From positions 53,818 through 117,817 of the forward strand of contig NZ_JABXKP010000090.1 of NCBI RefSeq assembly GCF_017114985.1: a stretch of DNA of 64,000 bases, given 5' to 3'. Every line of letters starts with the position of its first letter. Within the stretch, counting starts at the first letter, position 1. The position numbers were made by a program, and so were the translations under genes. The notes under the pieces were generated by a model. That model was not told the origin of the DNA and made no database searches. It was given only the letters and a program-made list of their open reading frames with translations. This document shows, piece after piece, positions 34,012 through 43,161 of this stretch. Source of the DNA: Nostoc sp. JL33 (lineage in GTDB: Bacteria; Cyanobacteriota; Cyanobacteriia; Cyanobacteriales; Nostocaceae).

Positions 34012-35157
34012 TTATCTTGCCAATGCGATCGCGGCATTCTGTCCACCAAAGCCAAAACTCAAACATAATACGTGCTGAATTTTACTTAGGCGTGCTCCTG
34101 TAACGATATCTAAATCAAACTCTGGCTGCTGCAATCCTATACAAGGTGGTAAAATTTGATGCTTTAACGCCATAAGAGAAAAAGCTACACCTAAAGCTCC
34201 AGATGCTCCTAGTGTATGACCTGTGCTTCCTTTGGTGGAACTAACTGCCACTCCTTGGGGAAACAAACGCTGGATTACCATGCTTTCTATGCGGTCATTT
34301 AGCTGAGTAGCTGTGCCATGAGCATGAATATAATCAATATCGGCTGGTGACAAACAACTACGTTCTAGACATTGTTTGATGGCAGCGATCGCACTTTTTC
34401 CTTCAGGTTCTGGTGAATTGGGATGATATGCGTCGTTAGTTAAGCCAAAACCGAGAATTTCACCATAAACTTTTGCTTGACGCTGCTTTGCCAACTCTGC
34501 TGATTCTAAGACAAACACAGCTGCACCTTCGCCCAACACTAAGCCTTCCCGATGCAAATCAAAGGGATAAGCCCCAGTTTTCGCCAAAGCACCCATTTGC
34601 TGAAACCCAGCTAAAGTTAAGGGTGTAATCGGCGCTTCTACTGCACCAGCTAGAGCCTGTTGACATTGCCCAGTTTGGATAAGCAAAGCTGCTTGGGCAA
34701 TAGACCAAATTCCAGTTGCACAAGCTGCCATTGGTGCCAAAACCATTCCTGATGCACCGATTTGTCGCGCAGCTGCGATCGCATTCATCTGAGGTAATGT
34801 ATCTAGCCAATTTCCCAAAGAGGACACGGGGAAATTCTTTGCGTCACTATACATTTGCCTTGCCAGCATTTCCCAAGACGCTTGATAAGAGCGACTCGAT
34901 CCAATGACTACAGCACAATCAGCTGCATCTGGAACTAACCCAGAATCTTGCAAAGCCCAAGCAACAACCATCTGAGTTAACATTGTCAACTCAGATGGTT
35001 GTTCACCAATCAAACCTAGAGGAAGTGGTGTAAGTTCTGGAAATGGTTGATGTAATCGAATTCCAGATTTACCTGCGATTAAATTTCGCCAGCTATTCTC
35101 CAAGCTTCCACCCAAGGCGGAAATTAAACCAATACCAGTAACACAAACCTTAACCAA
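34012..35157 (-). CDS. Beta-ketoacyl-ACP synthase (KAS I/II type)
   Basis: 381 residues with the thiolase fold and a complete Cys-His-His triad: nucleophile in MAACATG, then HAHGTAT and GHTLGASG. GFGGQNAAI near the end is the usual closing motif. It elongates acyl-ACP chains; at 381 residues it is shorter than housekeeping FabF (about 415), and it stands alone without acyl-carrier or reductase genes, so a second, specialised synthase (for example in heterocyst glycolipid or other lipid synthesis) is an option. ATG 35157 (MVKVCVTGIGLISALG) is the natural start. Confidence 0.9.
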   Translation of the reverse strand: MVKVCVTGIGLISALGGSLENSWRNLIAGKSGIRLHQPFPELTPLPLGLIGEQPSELTMLTQMVVAWALQDSGLVPDAADCAVVIGSSRSYQASWEMLARQMYSDAKNFPVSSLGNWLDTLPQMNAIAAARQIGASGMVLAPMAACATGIWSIAQAALLIQTGQCQQALAGAVEAPITPLTLAGFQQMGALAKTGAYPFDLHREGLVLGEGAAVFVLESAELAKQRQAKVYGEILGFGLTNDAYHPNSPEPEGKSAIAAIKQCLERSCLSPADIDYIHAHGTATQLNDRIESMVIQRLFPQGVAVSSTKGSTGHTLGASGALGVAFSLMALKHQILPPCIGLQQPEFDLDIVTGARLSKIQHVLCLSFGFGGQNAAIALAR

Positions 35158-35232
35158 TTTGAATTTTGCGAGTCAGGAATCTTCCCCTATTCAAATATTC
35201 AATCTTCATTTTGAATTTTGAATTGATTTCTC

Positions 35233-36048
35233 CTACTGTCGAGGTGTTTTCAGATTTTCAGCACCTTGGGTGACTTTAGCAGAGTCAATGCGATCGCCTT
35301 TTTGAATTTTGTTCACGACATCGAAGCCTTGAGTGACATTGCCAAACACGGCGTAGCTACCATCCAAAAACCCTATATCCGCCAAAGCAAAGTAAAACTG
35401 AGCAGAAGCAGAATCTGGTGGTTGCGATCGCGCCATCGCTACTGCACCCTGCTTATGGGGCAATACGACGGGTTGAGCACTAGCATCAAATGGTTTATTG
35501 TAAATCGGAGTATCTGAACCTTTTGGCTTAATTTCTAAAGGTATATAACGAATATTTCCCGTTTTTGGGTCAATATAACTACCTGTTCCCAGCCTATCTG
35601 CTGGAAATTTCGGGTCTTTGCTTTGGGGATCGCCCCCTTGAACTACAAAGGGCTGAGGTTGTTGCTCAGTTCCGCGCTCAACTCGATGGAAAGCTAAACC
35701 ATCGTACACACCCTTTTGCACTAAATCCACGAAGTTGCCAGCTGTGATTGGGGCATTGATGCCGTCTACTTCGATAGTAATCGGCGAGCCTTTAACCGTT
35801 AGCACCACAGTAGCCTTGCCTTCGAGCCGTGGTAAATCTGTCAGTCCAGGAATATCACTACTAGTTTGAGATACAGATGTTGCTTCAGTAGTTTTCTTGG
35901 TGCTTGCCTCGCTTGTGGCCGAGGTAGCTGTCGAGGTTGGAGAAGACGTATTAGAAGCGAGTTGCTGTGTTGAACATCCTCCTAACATCAAGGCACTGAT
36001 GATCACAAGAGAAAGCAAAAATTGTGAAATTTTCAACCGCATTGCCAA
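35233..36048 (-). CDS. Lipoprotein cyclophilin-type peptidyl-prolyl isomerase
   Basis: 271 residues. A lipoprotein signal (LLSLVIISALMLGGC, with lipobox LGGC at about 22-25) anchors it to a membrane. A Ser/Thr-rich linker to about residue 75 precedes the cyclophilin domain: FVDLVQKGVYDGLAFHRV, FVVQGGDPQ, GAVAMARSQPPDSASAQFYFAL, FLDGSYAVFGNV. The catalytic Arg (FHRV) is present. It probably assists folding of periplasmic or thylakoid-lumen proteins. ycf4 and psbD lie upstream. Confidence 0.92.
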   Translation of the reverse strand: MAMRLKISQFLLSLVIISALMLGGCSTQQLASNTSSPTSTATSATSEASTKKTTEATSVSQTSSDIPGLTDLPRLEGKATVVLTVKGSPITIEVDGINAPITAGNFVDLVQKGVYDGLAFHRVERGTEQQPQPFVVQGGDPQSKDPKFPADRLGTGSYIDPKTGNIRYIPLEIKPKGSDTPIYNKPFDASAQPVVLPHKQGAVAMARSQPPDSASAQFYFALADIGFLDGSYAVFGNVTQGFDVVNKIQKGDRIDSAKVTQGAENLKTPRQ

Positions 36049-36107
36049 TTACTGATTCAACCAAAGTATTTTATCGTTTCTAGGAGCATTGGGCATTAAT
36101 CAATAAT

Positions 36108-36180
36108 TCTTCTTCCCCTGCCTCCCCTGCTCCCCCTACTCCCCCTGCTCCCTCATCCCCACTCCCCACTCCCCACTCCC
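36108..36180. repeat. CCCCACT/CCCCTGCT heptanucleotide tandem repeat
   Basis: About ten heptamers of the type CCCCTGC, CCCCTAC and CCCCACT fill the gap from the cyclophilin gene to the last codon of ycf4. The same family occurs at 14905-14965, 47105-47187 and 58890-58958. Confidence 0.8.
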
Positions 36181-36750
36181 TTAGAGTCCTTCTAGTGACA
36201 CTCCCAAAAAGCGGGCTAACTTTGCGCCTTCTGTTTCCAACTCTGTTAAAGATAACGGTTGTCCAACCCGTGTTAAGGGTATATCTCGCCGCCCCTTAAT
36301 GCGTAGATAGAGTGCGCGACGGGGATTAAGACCTTCTTTGACGTCTATTCGCACAGATTGCACATCTTCTATGCGAGTGTCAATCTCAATTCGGCGGTTT
36401 TTCCCAGGAAATCCCCAACGGAAGATTTTGATTGTGCCATTTTCCTGATTAAATTCGTTGTAACCGCCTCCCACGTCCAATAAAATCACTAGCCAGAGGT
36501 ATGTGGCTAATAGCAAGCCAGCAGTGCCATATAACCCCATCACCAATCCTTGAGGGATGAATATCAGTTTAGTTGGATCGGAAACTATGAGTAAGTTAAC
36601 TTTTAAATAACTGGATATCCCAGCCAAGAAAAAGCCGCTTGCTCCCAAGGTAACGATACTTGCCCACCAGTAGTTACTGAACCGACGAGAACCGAGAACA
36701 TTTTGATGCAGGAGGCGATCGCCTTTGTTAATCGTTGTTGATACCGTCAT
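36181..36750 (-). CDS. ycf4: Photosystem I assembly protein Ycf4
   Basis: 189 residues from ATG 36750 (MTVSTTINKGDRLLHQNVLG). Two membrane helices (about 27-47 and 66-90 of this reading) are followed by a stromal/cytoplasmic domain with FRWGFPGKNRRIEI and DVQSVRIDVKEGLNPRR. It is a thylakoid scaffold for photosystem I assembly. The frame extends 21 codons further upstream, but those residues are not typical of the family, so the shorter start is used. Divergent from psbD. Confidence 0.95.
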   Translation of the reverse strand: MTVSTTINKGDRLLHQNVLGSRRFSNYWWASIVTLGASGFFLAGISSYLKVNLLIVSDPTKLIFIPQGLVMGLYGTAGLLLATYLWLVILLDVGGGYNEFNQENGTIKIFRWGFPGKNRRIEIDTRIEDVQSVRIDVKEGLNPRRALYLRIKGRRDIPLTRVGQPLSLTELETEGAKLARFLGVSLEGL

Positions 36751-37586
36751 TGAACTACCATTGCCCGTAAGATAATCGCTGTGAGATACAAAGCACACTG
36801 TACGCAAAAGCATTCAGTGTAGGCATCTGTGCCAATCCGGCTATTGCTGTGCGTAGGCACTGAAGCTGTATTTTGAGTCCACGGGATACCCTGCCGCAGA
36901 CTATGAATTCTTGACCCTGTACCCTACAAATCTTAACTGTCCCGGATGATGCTGGCTTACTTGCACTATGGGACAAACCATTTAGGCTATTTGTATTAGT
37001 CAAGATGTGCCAACTTCCTTTCTCGTTGTCCAACGTTTCACATAGGTTTTCCAGAGGTGTATCAGCGATCGTGGCGGCGAAGTAACCATCCACATTTTAC
37101 CAAACATTGCTGACAAAAACTCAACTGCGCCTCTCCCTGTTCCTGCTACCCCCTGCTTTCCTGTCCCTGGCTCTTTTTCACCTCTTGGGAATGAGTTACC
37201 TATCTACGTCCATCTGGATTAAATTTTTTCAGATTTCTGAGAAAAGTTGTGTCAAATTGTAAAATTTCTGATATTCATATTATTTATAAGCTTTGTGATC
37301 TATGCCTGATTTGCTTGGTGTATATCAGGCAAAAACCCGGAGTAGTGTGATAAATTAAGAATCATTAAGTTACCACAAGCTGGATTACTAGCCGATGGTA
37401 CGTGTAATGTCATAAGCCTGAGAAATGCTGATTTCACTGGTCGGCAAGCTCTCAGAATCTCAGTTGCTTTCAGGCTGTTGAGATTGTCAAAAAAAACGTT
37501 AATACCTCACGGCAGTCGGTTACACTGGCTGACCGTAGTGCCTTAGAAACGTTGCAATTTTAGTAAAAAAAGAGGATTTTAGTCCG
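36751..37586. promoter_or_regulatory. Divergent ycf4/psbD upstream region
   Basis: 836 bases. No gene is convincing; a 112-codon minus frame (36755-37093) lacks protein character. The 330 bases before psbD are A+T-rich and end with GAGGATTTTAGTCCG before the ATG. Light-responsive psbD promoters are expected here, but I cannot place a start site. Confidence 0.5.
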
Positions 37587-38642
37587 ATGACCATCGCAGT
37601 TGGACGCGCCCCCAGTAGAGGGTGGTTTGACGTTCTAGACGACTGGCTCAAGCGCGATCGCTTCGTATTCGTAGGTTGGTCAGGGATATTATTATTCCCC
37701 TGCGCCTTCCTAGCACTAGGCGGTTGGCTGACCGGCACCACCTTCGTCACCTCTTGGTACACCCACGGATTAGCTTCCTCCTATTTAGAAGGTGCTAACT
37801 TCCTGACAGTGGCAGTATCCACCCCTGCCGACAGCATGGGACATTCCCTATTGCTGTTGTGGGGCCCAGAAGCCCAAGGCGACCTCACCCGTTGGTTCCA
37901 ACTGGGTGGCTTGTGGCCATTCGTAGCCCTGCACGGAGCCTTCGGTTTGATTGGCTTCATGTTGCGGCAATTTGAAATTGCGCGTCTAGTAGGTATCCGT
38001 CCTTACAACGCCCTGGCCTTCTCTGCCCCGATTGCGGTATTCGTCAGCGTATTCCTGATGTACCCCTTGGGACAATCAAGCTGGTTCTTTGCACCCAGCT
38101 TTGGCGTAGCGGCAATTTTCCGGTTCCTGTTATTCCTGCAAGGCTTCCACAACTGGACACTCAACCCCTTCCACATGATGGGTGTTGCTGGGGTATTGGG
38201 TGGTGCTTTATTGTGCGCGATTCACGGTGCCACAGTCGAAAATACCTTGTTTGAAGACGGTGATGGTGCTAACACCTTCCGCGGCTTCAATCCAACCCAG
38301 TCGGAAGAAACCTACTCAATGGTGACGGCAAACCGTTTCTGGTCACAGATTTTCGGTATTGCCTTCTCTAACAAGCGCTGGTTGCACTTCTTCATGTTGT
38401 TCGTGCCAGTCACAGGTTTGTGGATGAGCGCCGTCGGCATCGTCGGTTTAGCACTCAACCTGCGAGCTTATGATTTCGTTTCCCAAGAATTACGGGCGGC
38501 GGAAGACCCGGAGTTTGAAACCTTCTATACCAAAAACATTTTGCTGAATGAGGGTATCCGCGCTTGGATGGCTCCTCAAGATCAACCCCACGAACAATTT
38601 GTATTCCCTGAGGAGGTATTACCACGTGGTAACGCTCTCTAA
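37587..38642 (+). CDS. psbD: Photosystem II D2 reaction-centre protein
   Basis: 351 residues, full length (MTIAVGRAPSRGWFDVLDDW to LPRGNAL). D2 pairs with D1 to hold the primary donor chlorophylls, pheophytin, the QA plastoquinone and non-haem iron. Five membrane helices are readable, as are the redox-active Tyr region (LWPFVALHGAFGLIGFMLRQ) and the QA/iron region (NPFHMMGVAGVLGGALLCAIHG). It shares its last 17 bases with the start of psbC, and the AGGAGG for psbC lies inside it. GC content is higher than in the neighbours, as expected for a highly expressed gene. Confidence 0.99.
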   Translation: MTIAVGRAPSRGWFDVLDDWLKRDRFVFVGWSGILLFPCAFLALGGWLTGTTFVTSWYTHGLASSYLEGANFLTVAVSTPADSMGHSLLLLWGPEAQGDLTRWFQLGGLWPFVALHGAFGLIGFMLRQFEIARLVGIRPYNALAFSAPIAVFVSVFLMYPLGQSSWFFAPSFGVAAIFRFLLFLQGFHNWTLNPFHMMGVAGVLGGALLCAIHGATVENTLFEDGDGANTFRGFNPTQSEETYSMVTANRFWSQIFGIAFSNKRWLHFFMLFVPVTGLWMSAVGIVGLALNLRAYDFVSQELRAAEDPEFETFYTKNILLNEGIRAWMAPQDQPHEQFVFPEEVLPRGNAL

Positions 38643-40017
38643 TAGACCAAATATCTTAGGCGGCACTGGACGCGACCAAGAATCTACTGGGTTTGCCTGG
38701 TGGTCTGGTAACGCACGTTTAATCAATCTATCTGGCAAACTACTGGGTGCTCACGTTGCCCATTCTGGTTTGATTGTATTCTGGGCTGGAGCGATGACTT
38801 TGTTTGAAGTCGCTCACTTCATCCCTGAAAAGCCCATGTATGAGCAGGGCTTGATTTTGTTACCTCACCTCGCCAGTCAGGGTTGGGGTGTTGGTGCTGG
38901 TGGTGAAGTTATCGACACCTTCCCCTACTTTGTTGTCGGTGTACTCCACCTAATTTCCTCAGCTGTCCTTGGCTTTGGCGGTATTTATCATGCTGTCCGT
39001 GGCCCAGAAACCTTAGAAGAATACTCTTCTTTCTTTGGTTACGACTGGAAAGACAAGAACAAGATGACCAACATCATCGGGTTCCACCTGATTATTTTGG
39101 GAATCGGCGCATTGCTGTTGGTGCTAAAGGCAATGTTCTTTGGTGGTTTGTATGACACCTGGGCACCAGGCGGTGGTGACGTTCGTATTATTACGAATCC
39201 GACATTGAACCCAGCAGTCATCTTCGGTTATGTACTCAAGTCTCCCTTCGGTGGCGAAGGCTGGATTGTCAGCGTCGATAACTTGGAAGATGTGGTCGGT
39301 GGTCACATCTGGGTTGCTTTTATCTGTATTGCTGGCGGTATTTTCCACATCCTTACCAAGCCTTTTGCTTGGTCACGTCGTGCATCCATCTGGTCTGGTG
39401 AGGCTTACCTCTCCTACAGCTTGGGCGCTCTTTCTCTGATGGGCTTCATTGCCTCAATCTTTGTTTGGTTTAACAACACCGTTTACCCCAGCGAATTCTA
39501 CGGCCCTACCGGTCCAGAAGCTTCTCAAGCCCAGGCTTTGACCTTCTTGATTCGTGACCAACGCTTGGGTGCTAACGTCGGTTCTGCCCAAGGCCCCACA
39601 GGATTGGGTAAATACCTGATGCGCTCTCCCACTGGTGAAATCATCTTCGGTGGTGAAACCATGCGCTTCTGGGATTTCCGCGGCCCTTGGCTGGAGCCTC
39701 TACGTGGCCCCAATGGTCTTGACCTAGAAAAAATCAAGAACGATATTCAGCCTTGGCAAGCTCGTCGCGCTGCTGAATACATGACCCACGCTCCTCTGGG
39801 TTCTCTGAACTCTGTGGGTGGTGTGGCTACCGAGATTAACTCCTTCAACTACGTATCTCCTCGCGCTTGGTTGGCGACTTCTCACTTCGTACTAGGATTC
39901 TTCTTCCTAGTTGGTCACTTGTGGCACGCTGGTCGCGCACGAGCTGCTGCTGGTGGTTTTGAGAAAGGAATTAACCGTGATACTGAGCCAGTGATGTTCA
40001 TGAACGACCTTGACTAG
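38626..40017 (+). CDS. psbC: Photosystem II CP43 chlorophyll-binding protein
   Basis: 463 residues from GTG 38626 (VVTLSNRPNILGGTGRDQES). The GTG has AGGAGG nine bases upstream, inside psbD, and the 17-base overlap is the conserved cyanobacterial and plastid arrangement; upstream ATG 38548 is not used. Six helices carry chlorophyll-binding histidines, and the large lumenal loop includes GGETMRFWDFRGPWLEPLRG, whose Glu and Arg contact the oxygen-evolving manganese cluster. A terminator follows at 40061. Confidence 0.99.
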   Translation: MVTLSNRPNILGGTGRDQESTGFAWWSGNARLINLSGKLLGAHVAHSGLIVFWAGAMTLFEVAHFIPEKPMYEQGLILLPHLASQGWGVGAGGEVIDTFPYFVVGVLHLISSAVLGFGGIYHAVRGPETLEEYSSFFGYDWKDKNKMTNIIGFHLIILGIGALLLVLKAMFFGGLYDTWAPGGGDVRIITNPTLNPAVIFGYVLKSPFGGEGWIVSVDNLEDVVGGHIWVAFICIAGGIFHILTKPFAWSRRASIWSGEAYLSYSLGALSLMGFIASIFVWFNNTVYPSEFYGPTGPEASQAQALTFLIRDQRLGANVGSAQGPTGLGKYLMRSPTGEIIFGGETMRFWDFRGPWLEPLRGPNGLDLEKIKNDIQPWQARRAAEYMTHAPLGSLNSVGGVATEINSFNYVSPRAWLATSHFVLGFFFLVGHLWHAGRARAAAGGFEKGINRDTEPVMFMNDLD

Positions 40018-40060
40018 GTTGTAAGGTTTATTTCATCACTGATAACTAAATAATTTAGAG

Positions 40061-40090
40061 GCTCTTGCATAAAAGCAAGGGCTTTTTTAT
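40061..40090 (+). terminator. Rho-independent terminator of psbDC
   Basis: GCTCTTGC pairs with GCAAGGGC around six bases and is followed by TTTTTTAT. It lies 43 bases after the psbC stop. Confidence 0.88.
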
Positions 40091-40146
40091 CGGAAAATTA
40101 GTAATCTGTTGATTAAAGTGAGCGACTTATCAAGGTAATTAATACT

Positions 40147-40332
40147 ATGAGCGACTCTAATTTTATTGATGCTTTGCGATGGACAGCTGAAGCTAAAGAA
40201 AAGTTACAAAATATTCCCTTTTTTGTCCGCGCCCAAGCTAAAGCCAGAATTGAACAGCTGACTCGTGAAGCAGGTCAAGAGATTGTGACAGCCAATTTGG
40301 TAGAACAGGCTAGGCTTGAGTTTGGACAATAA
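40147..40332 (+). CDS. PCP_red-domain mini-protein (protochlorophyllide reductase subunit-like)
   Basis: 61 residues: WTAEAKEKLQNIPFFVRAQA and then KARIEQLTREAGQEIVTANL, ending EQARLEFGQ. This matches the small helical PCP_red domain otherwise found at the C-terminus of the ChlB subunit of light-independent protochlorophyllide reductase. Stand-alone copies are common in cyanobacteria and have no defined job. Its position directly after psbDC is suggestive of a pigment-related role, no more. ATG 40147. Confidence 0.85.
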   Translation: MSDSNFIDALRWTAEAKEKLQNIPFFVRAQAKARIEQLTREAGQEIVTANLVEQARLEFGQ

Positions 40333-40353
40333 AATATTCTGGAGATCGTAACA

Positions 40354-40539
40354 ATGACAGTCGCCAAGAATCGAGCAGACCGAGTAATGCTTTACGACAT
40401 TAGCTGGCAACAGTTTGAAAATCTTCTAAAAGACTTGGGACATCGGGCGGCAAAGTTAGCTTACGATCGCACTACTTTGGAAATTATCAGAGCTTTACCT
40501 GAACACAAAGATTACCATTACAAAGAGATAATAGATTAA
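40354..40539 (+). pseudogene. Uma2-family (DUF820) N-terminal fragment
   Basis: 61 codons: ISWQQFENLLKDLGHRAAKL, then AYDRTTLEIIRALPEHKDYH. These align with residues about 29-65 of the complete Uma2 protein at 60367 (VSWEEFESILQELG, IAYSQGTLEIMAPLPEHE). The rest, including the PD-(D/E)XK-type catalytic core, is missing, so it is a truncated copy. Confidence 0.8.
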
Positions 40540-40649
40540 TAGGTGAGTTGAAGAAAAGTAGTCATGTCCGTCAAAAGGCAGAGCCAAGCGATATTATAAT
40601 TCAAATGAGCGAACTGACCATACTAATCTAAATTTACAGAATTTTAATT

Positions 40650-42173
40650 ATGCCTAGACTTACGGTTCCACCCAACTTCACAGGCACTGCTGGTTCCGAC
40701 ACTTTAGTTGGGCAAGATTTAAATAAATTTCCAGCAATTGGGATTGATATTTTAACTGGAGGTTTCATTGTTACAGCCTCAGGAAAGGATACCATTAAAG
40801 GCAACGGCACTGGCGGTAAAGGCCGTGATGGTGCTGGTGCTATCGGTAAGAACGTCAATGGCAGCGAAGGTGGTGCTGGAATCGGCATCAGCAATAATGG
40901 CAATCTGAATGCTGGGTCGGGCGACGACGCTATCATCAGCAACGGTATTGGGGGTCTTGGAGGCAACGGCGGGAATGAGAGTGAGAGTGATAGCACTGTT
41001 GGCGGCAGTGGCGGTGCAGGGACAGGCATCAGTAACATTGGCATCCTTAATACTGGGTTGGGCAATGACACTATCATCGGCAATGGCACTAGCGGCAACG
41101 GCGGAAGCGGCGGCAGTTCATACGCCTGGGGCGGCAACGGTGGATTTGGGACTGGCATCAGCAACAGTGGCAAACTGAATACTGGGTTGGGCAATGACAC
41201 TATCACTGGCACTGGTCAGGGCGGCGCTGGTTATGGCAACCATTATGGCGGTAACGGTGGATTTGGGACTGGCATCAGCAACAGTGGGCAACTGGATACC
41301 GGAGATGGAAAAGACACGATCACAGGCATCGGTATTGCCGGCATTCCCGGTAGCGGACTTTTGATCGGCCGTGGCGGTCTAGGGACTGGTATCAGCAATA
41401 ATGGCAGTCTCAATACTGGGGACGGAAATGACACGATCACAGGCACTGGTAAAGGTACTAGAAGTGACTTCTTTTTTGGCGGCGGTATTGGAACTGGCAT
41501 CACTAACAGTAAGAAACTGGATACTGGAGACGGAAATGACATTATCATAGGCACTGGCACAGATACTGGCACAGATACTGGCGGCTTATTGAACGAGGAC
41601 AACAGTCGTGGAACTGGCATCGAGAACATCAAAGGTGCCACCATCACCACAGGGCAAGGCAACGACACAATTACTGGTACTGGCAAAATATCAGGCGCAA
41701 ATTCCACCGCCTATGGCATCTTCAACGATGGAGTAATTGATACTGGGAATGGTTGTGACATCCTTACCGGACAGGCTACAGCAACAATTGGTGGTACTGC
41801 CTATGGCATTTATGGAAAAGGAACTATCAAGACTAGCGATGGCAATGATAAAATTACATCCACCAGTACCATTGATGGAGTTCTACAAAAAGTTACTATT
41901 GGTGGCGGTATCAACATTGATCTAGATGTAGGAAATGACTACTTCAAAGGGTTTGGTACTGGGACTGTGGATGGTGGAAAAGGTTTTGACACCTTAGACC
42001 TCAGTGCTTTCAATCGCTCTCAACTCACTTTTTCTGGTGTAATTTCAGGCAATGCCCTAAACCCAGCTAACATCAGCTTTAATAACAATAAAAATGTGAT
42101 TACACTTTCCACAACAGGCTTTGAGAATTTTATCTTTGCAGATAGTTCTTTGTACTACAGCACTTTGGTCTGA
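40650..42173 (+). CDS. RTX-like glycine-rich calcium-binding repeat protein
   Basis: 507 residues, about one quarter glycine. From about residue 75 to 400 it is built of imperfect repeats of 30-45 residues with the consensus GTGISNxGxLNTGxGNDTIxGxG; GNDTI/GDGNDTI is the RTX beta-roll calcium motif (GGxGxDxhx). The N-terminus (PPNFTGTAGSDTLVG) and C-terminus (GGKGFDTLDLSAFNRSQ) also carry RTX-like pieces, and no signal peptide is present, which fits type I secretion with a C-terminal signal. It is probably a surface or extracellular protein. ATG 40650. Confidence 0.85.
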   Translation: MPRLTVPPNFTGTAGSDTLVGQDLNKFPAIGIDILTGGFIVTASGKDTIKGNGTGGKGRDGAGAIGKNVNGSEGGAGIGISNNGNLNAGSGDDAIISNGIGGLGGNGGNESESDSTVGGSGGAGTGISNIGILNTGLGNDTIIGNGTSGNGGSGGSSYAWGGNGGFGTGISNSGKLNTGLGNDTITGTGQGGAGYGNHYGGNGGFGTGISNSGQLDTGDGKDTITGIGIAGIPGSGLLIGRGGLGTGISNNGSLNTGDGNDTITGTGKGTRSDFFFGGGIGTGITNSKKLDTGDGNDIIIGTGTDTGTDTGGLLNEDNSRGTGIENIKGATITTGQGNDTITGTGKISGANSTAYGIFNDGVIDTGNGCDILTGQATATIGGTAYGIYGKGTIKTSDGNDKITSTSTIDGVLQKVTIGGGINIDLDVGNDYFKGFGTGTVDGGKGFDTLDLSAFNRSQLTFSGVISGNALNPANISFNNNKNVITLSTTGFENFIFADSSLYYSTLV

Positions 42174-42225
42174 AACTAAAATTACAACAATCTCACGAAA
42201 AATAATTAGGAATTACGAATTAATA

Positions 42226-43062
42226 TCAACTTGCTCCCACATTCATTGCTGCTAAAAAAGCCTTTTGGCTCACATCTCTGTAAACTGTATTTAAAGACTT
42301 CATTACCAGATCACTCGAAGTTGAATTTACTGCATTTTCCTCTTCCTTCGCTAGGGGGATTGCTCCTAATACATCTAATACCATCTCATTAGTGGACGGC
42401 GCAATCACTACCAATGATGACTCTAGTGGCTCATTGTATTGCCAGAATGAGTCAATTTTTACCAAGTATTTATTATTAGGAATTGACTGTTGAATATCGG
42501 GCGTTTCTGGCGTATTGGGTTGAATCTTAGCACTACGTAATTGACGTAAATCGCTGATAATTTGCTCTTTGGTACGTCCGCGCAATTGAAATAATATAAA
42601 AGGGTCTTCACTGAAGCGATCGCCTAACTGATAGTATATCGCACCAATGTGTTTACAGGGATTTGCTTTATCAGGACAAGAGCATTTACTCTGGATATCA
42701 GCAAGGGTAAATGGAAATATCGAAAGACCATTAGCTGTGAACACTTCTTCTATATTTTGTGGCATTTCTCCTGCTAGTAGCTTGGCAGCAAAAATTGCCC
42801 TTTGGGACATGGTTTCAATTACATAACTCCACTGTTCATCGGTAAATCGTTCAAGGGAAAGGGAAACTTTATAAGGTTCTACTTCACTACCTTGCACCCT
42901 AGCCAATACTTTTGCTCCTTTAAATTCAATGCTGAGAACATTTCCTTGACGAGCATAATTTCTTGCCCGTTCTAAACGCTTTTTAAACCGATAAGAATCT
43001 AGCAAATCTAGCCATTGTTGTGACCACCATTCTCGACTAGCTTGTAATGTGTCATTAGTCAT
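42226..43062 (-). CDS. SWIM zinc-finger protein
   Basis: 278 residues. The SWIM motif CxCx(n)CxH is readable as KCSCPDKANPCKHIGAIYYQ at about residue 129-148. It follows a small helical N-terminal region (MTNDTLQASREWWSQQWLDL) shared by bacterial SWIM proteins that sit beside SNF2 helicases. It starts 99 bases after the SNF2 gene on the same strand, so the two form a likely operon and the SWIM protein may help the helicase bind DNA or protein. A palindromic repeat lies between them. Confidence 0.9.
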   Translation of the reverse strand: MTNDTLQASREWWSQQWLDLLDSYRFKKRLERARNYARQGNVLSIEFKGAKVLARVQGSEVEPYKVSLSLERFTDEQWSYVIETMSQRAIFAAKLLAGEMPQNIEEVFTANGLSIFPFTLADIQSKCSCPDKANPCKHIGAIYYQLGDRFSEDPFILFQLRGRTKEQIISDLRQLRSAKIQPNTPETPDIQQSIPNNKYLVKIDSFWQYNEPLESSLVVIAPSTNEMVLDVLGAIPLAKEEENAVNSTSSDLVMKSLNTVYRDVSQKAFLAAMNVGAS

Positions 43063-43107
43063 AATAAATTTAAAACCTTAGTAGTTTGCTATGCTAATTT
43101 GCACGGG

Positions 43108-43160
43108 TTCGTAGTGAGCGCTTTAGCGCTAAAATCAAGGACTAAAGTCCTGACTACGAA
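43108..43160. repeat. Palindromic repeat TTCGTAGT...ACTACGAA
   Basis: The ends TTCGTAGT and ACTACGAA enclose AGCGCTTTAGCGCT and GGACTAAAGTCC, two inner palindromes. It ends one base before the SNF2 stop codon. Confidence 0.75.
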
Positions 43161-43161
43161 C

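Noticed and set aside
33778..34068. 96-codon open frame with heptad Cys/Leu/Lys/Tyr repeats (plus strand)
   Set aside because: It follows exactly from the 21-bp array, overlaps the end of the ketoacyl synthase gene and has no ribosome-binding site. Reported as repeat DNA.
36755..37093. 112-codon frame upstream of ycf4
   Set aside because: No family pattern; lies in the divergent promoter region.
38548..38625. ATG start for psbC 26 codons upstream
   Set aside because: The conserved GTG at 38626 with AGGAGG nine bases upstream is the known arrangement.
40634..41212. Pro/Leu-rich frame antisense to the RTX-like gene
   Set aside because: Reverse reading of glycine-rich repeats; no start signal and no family.
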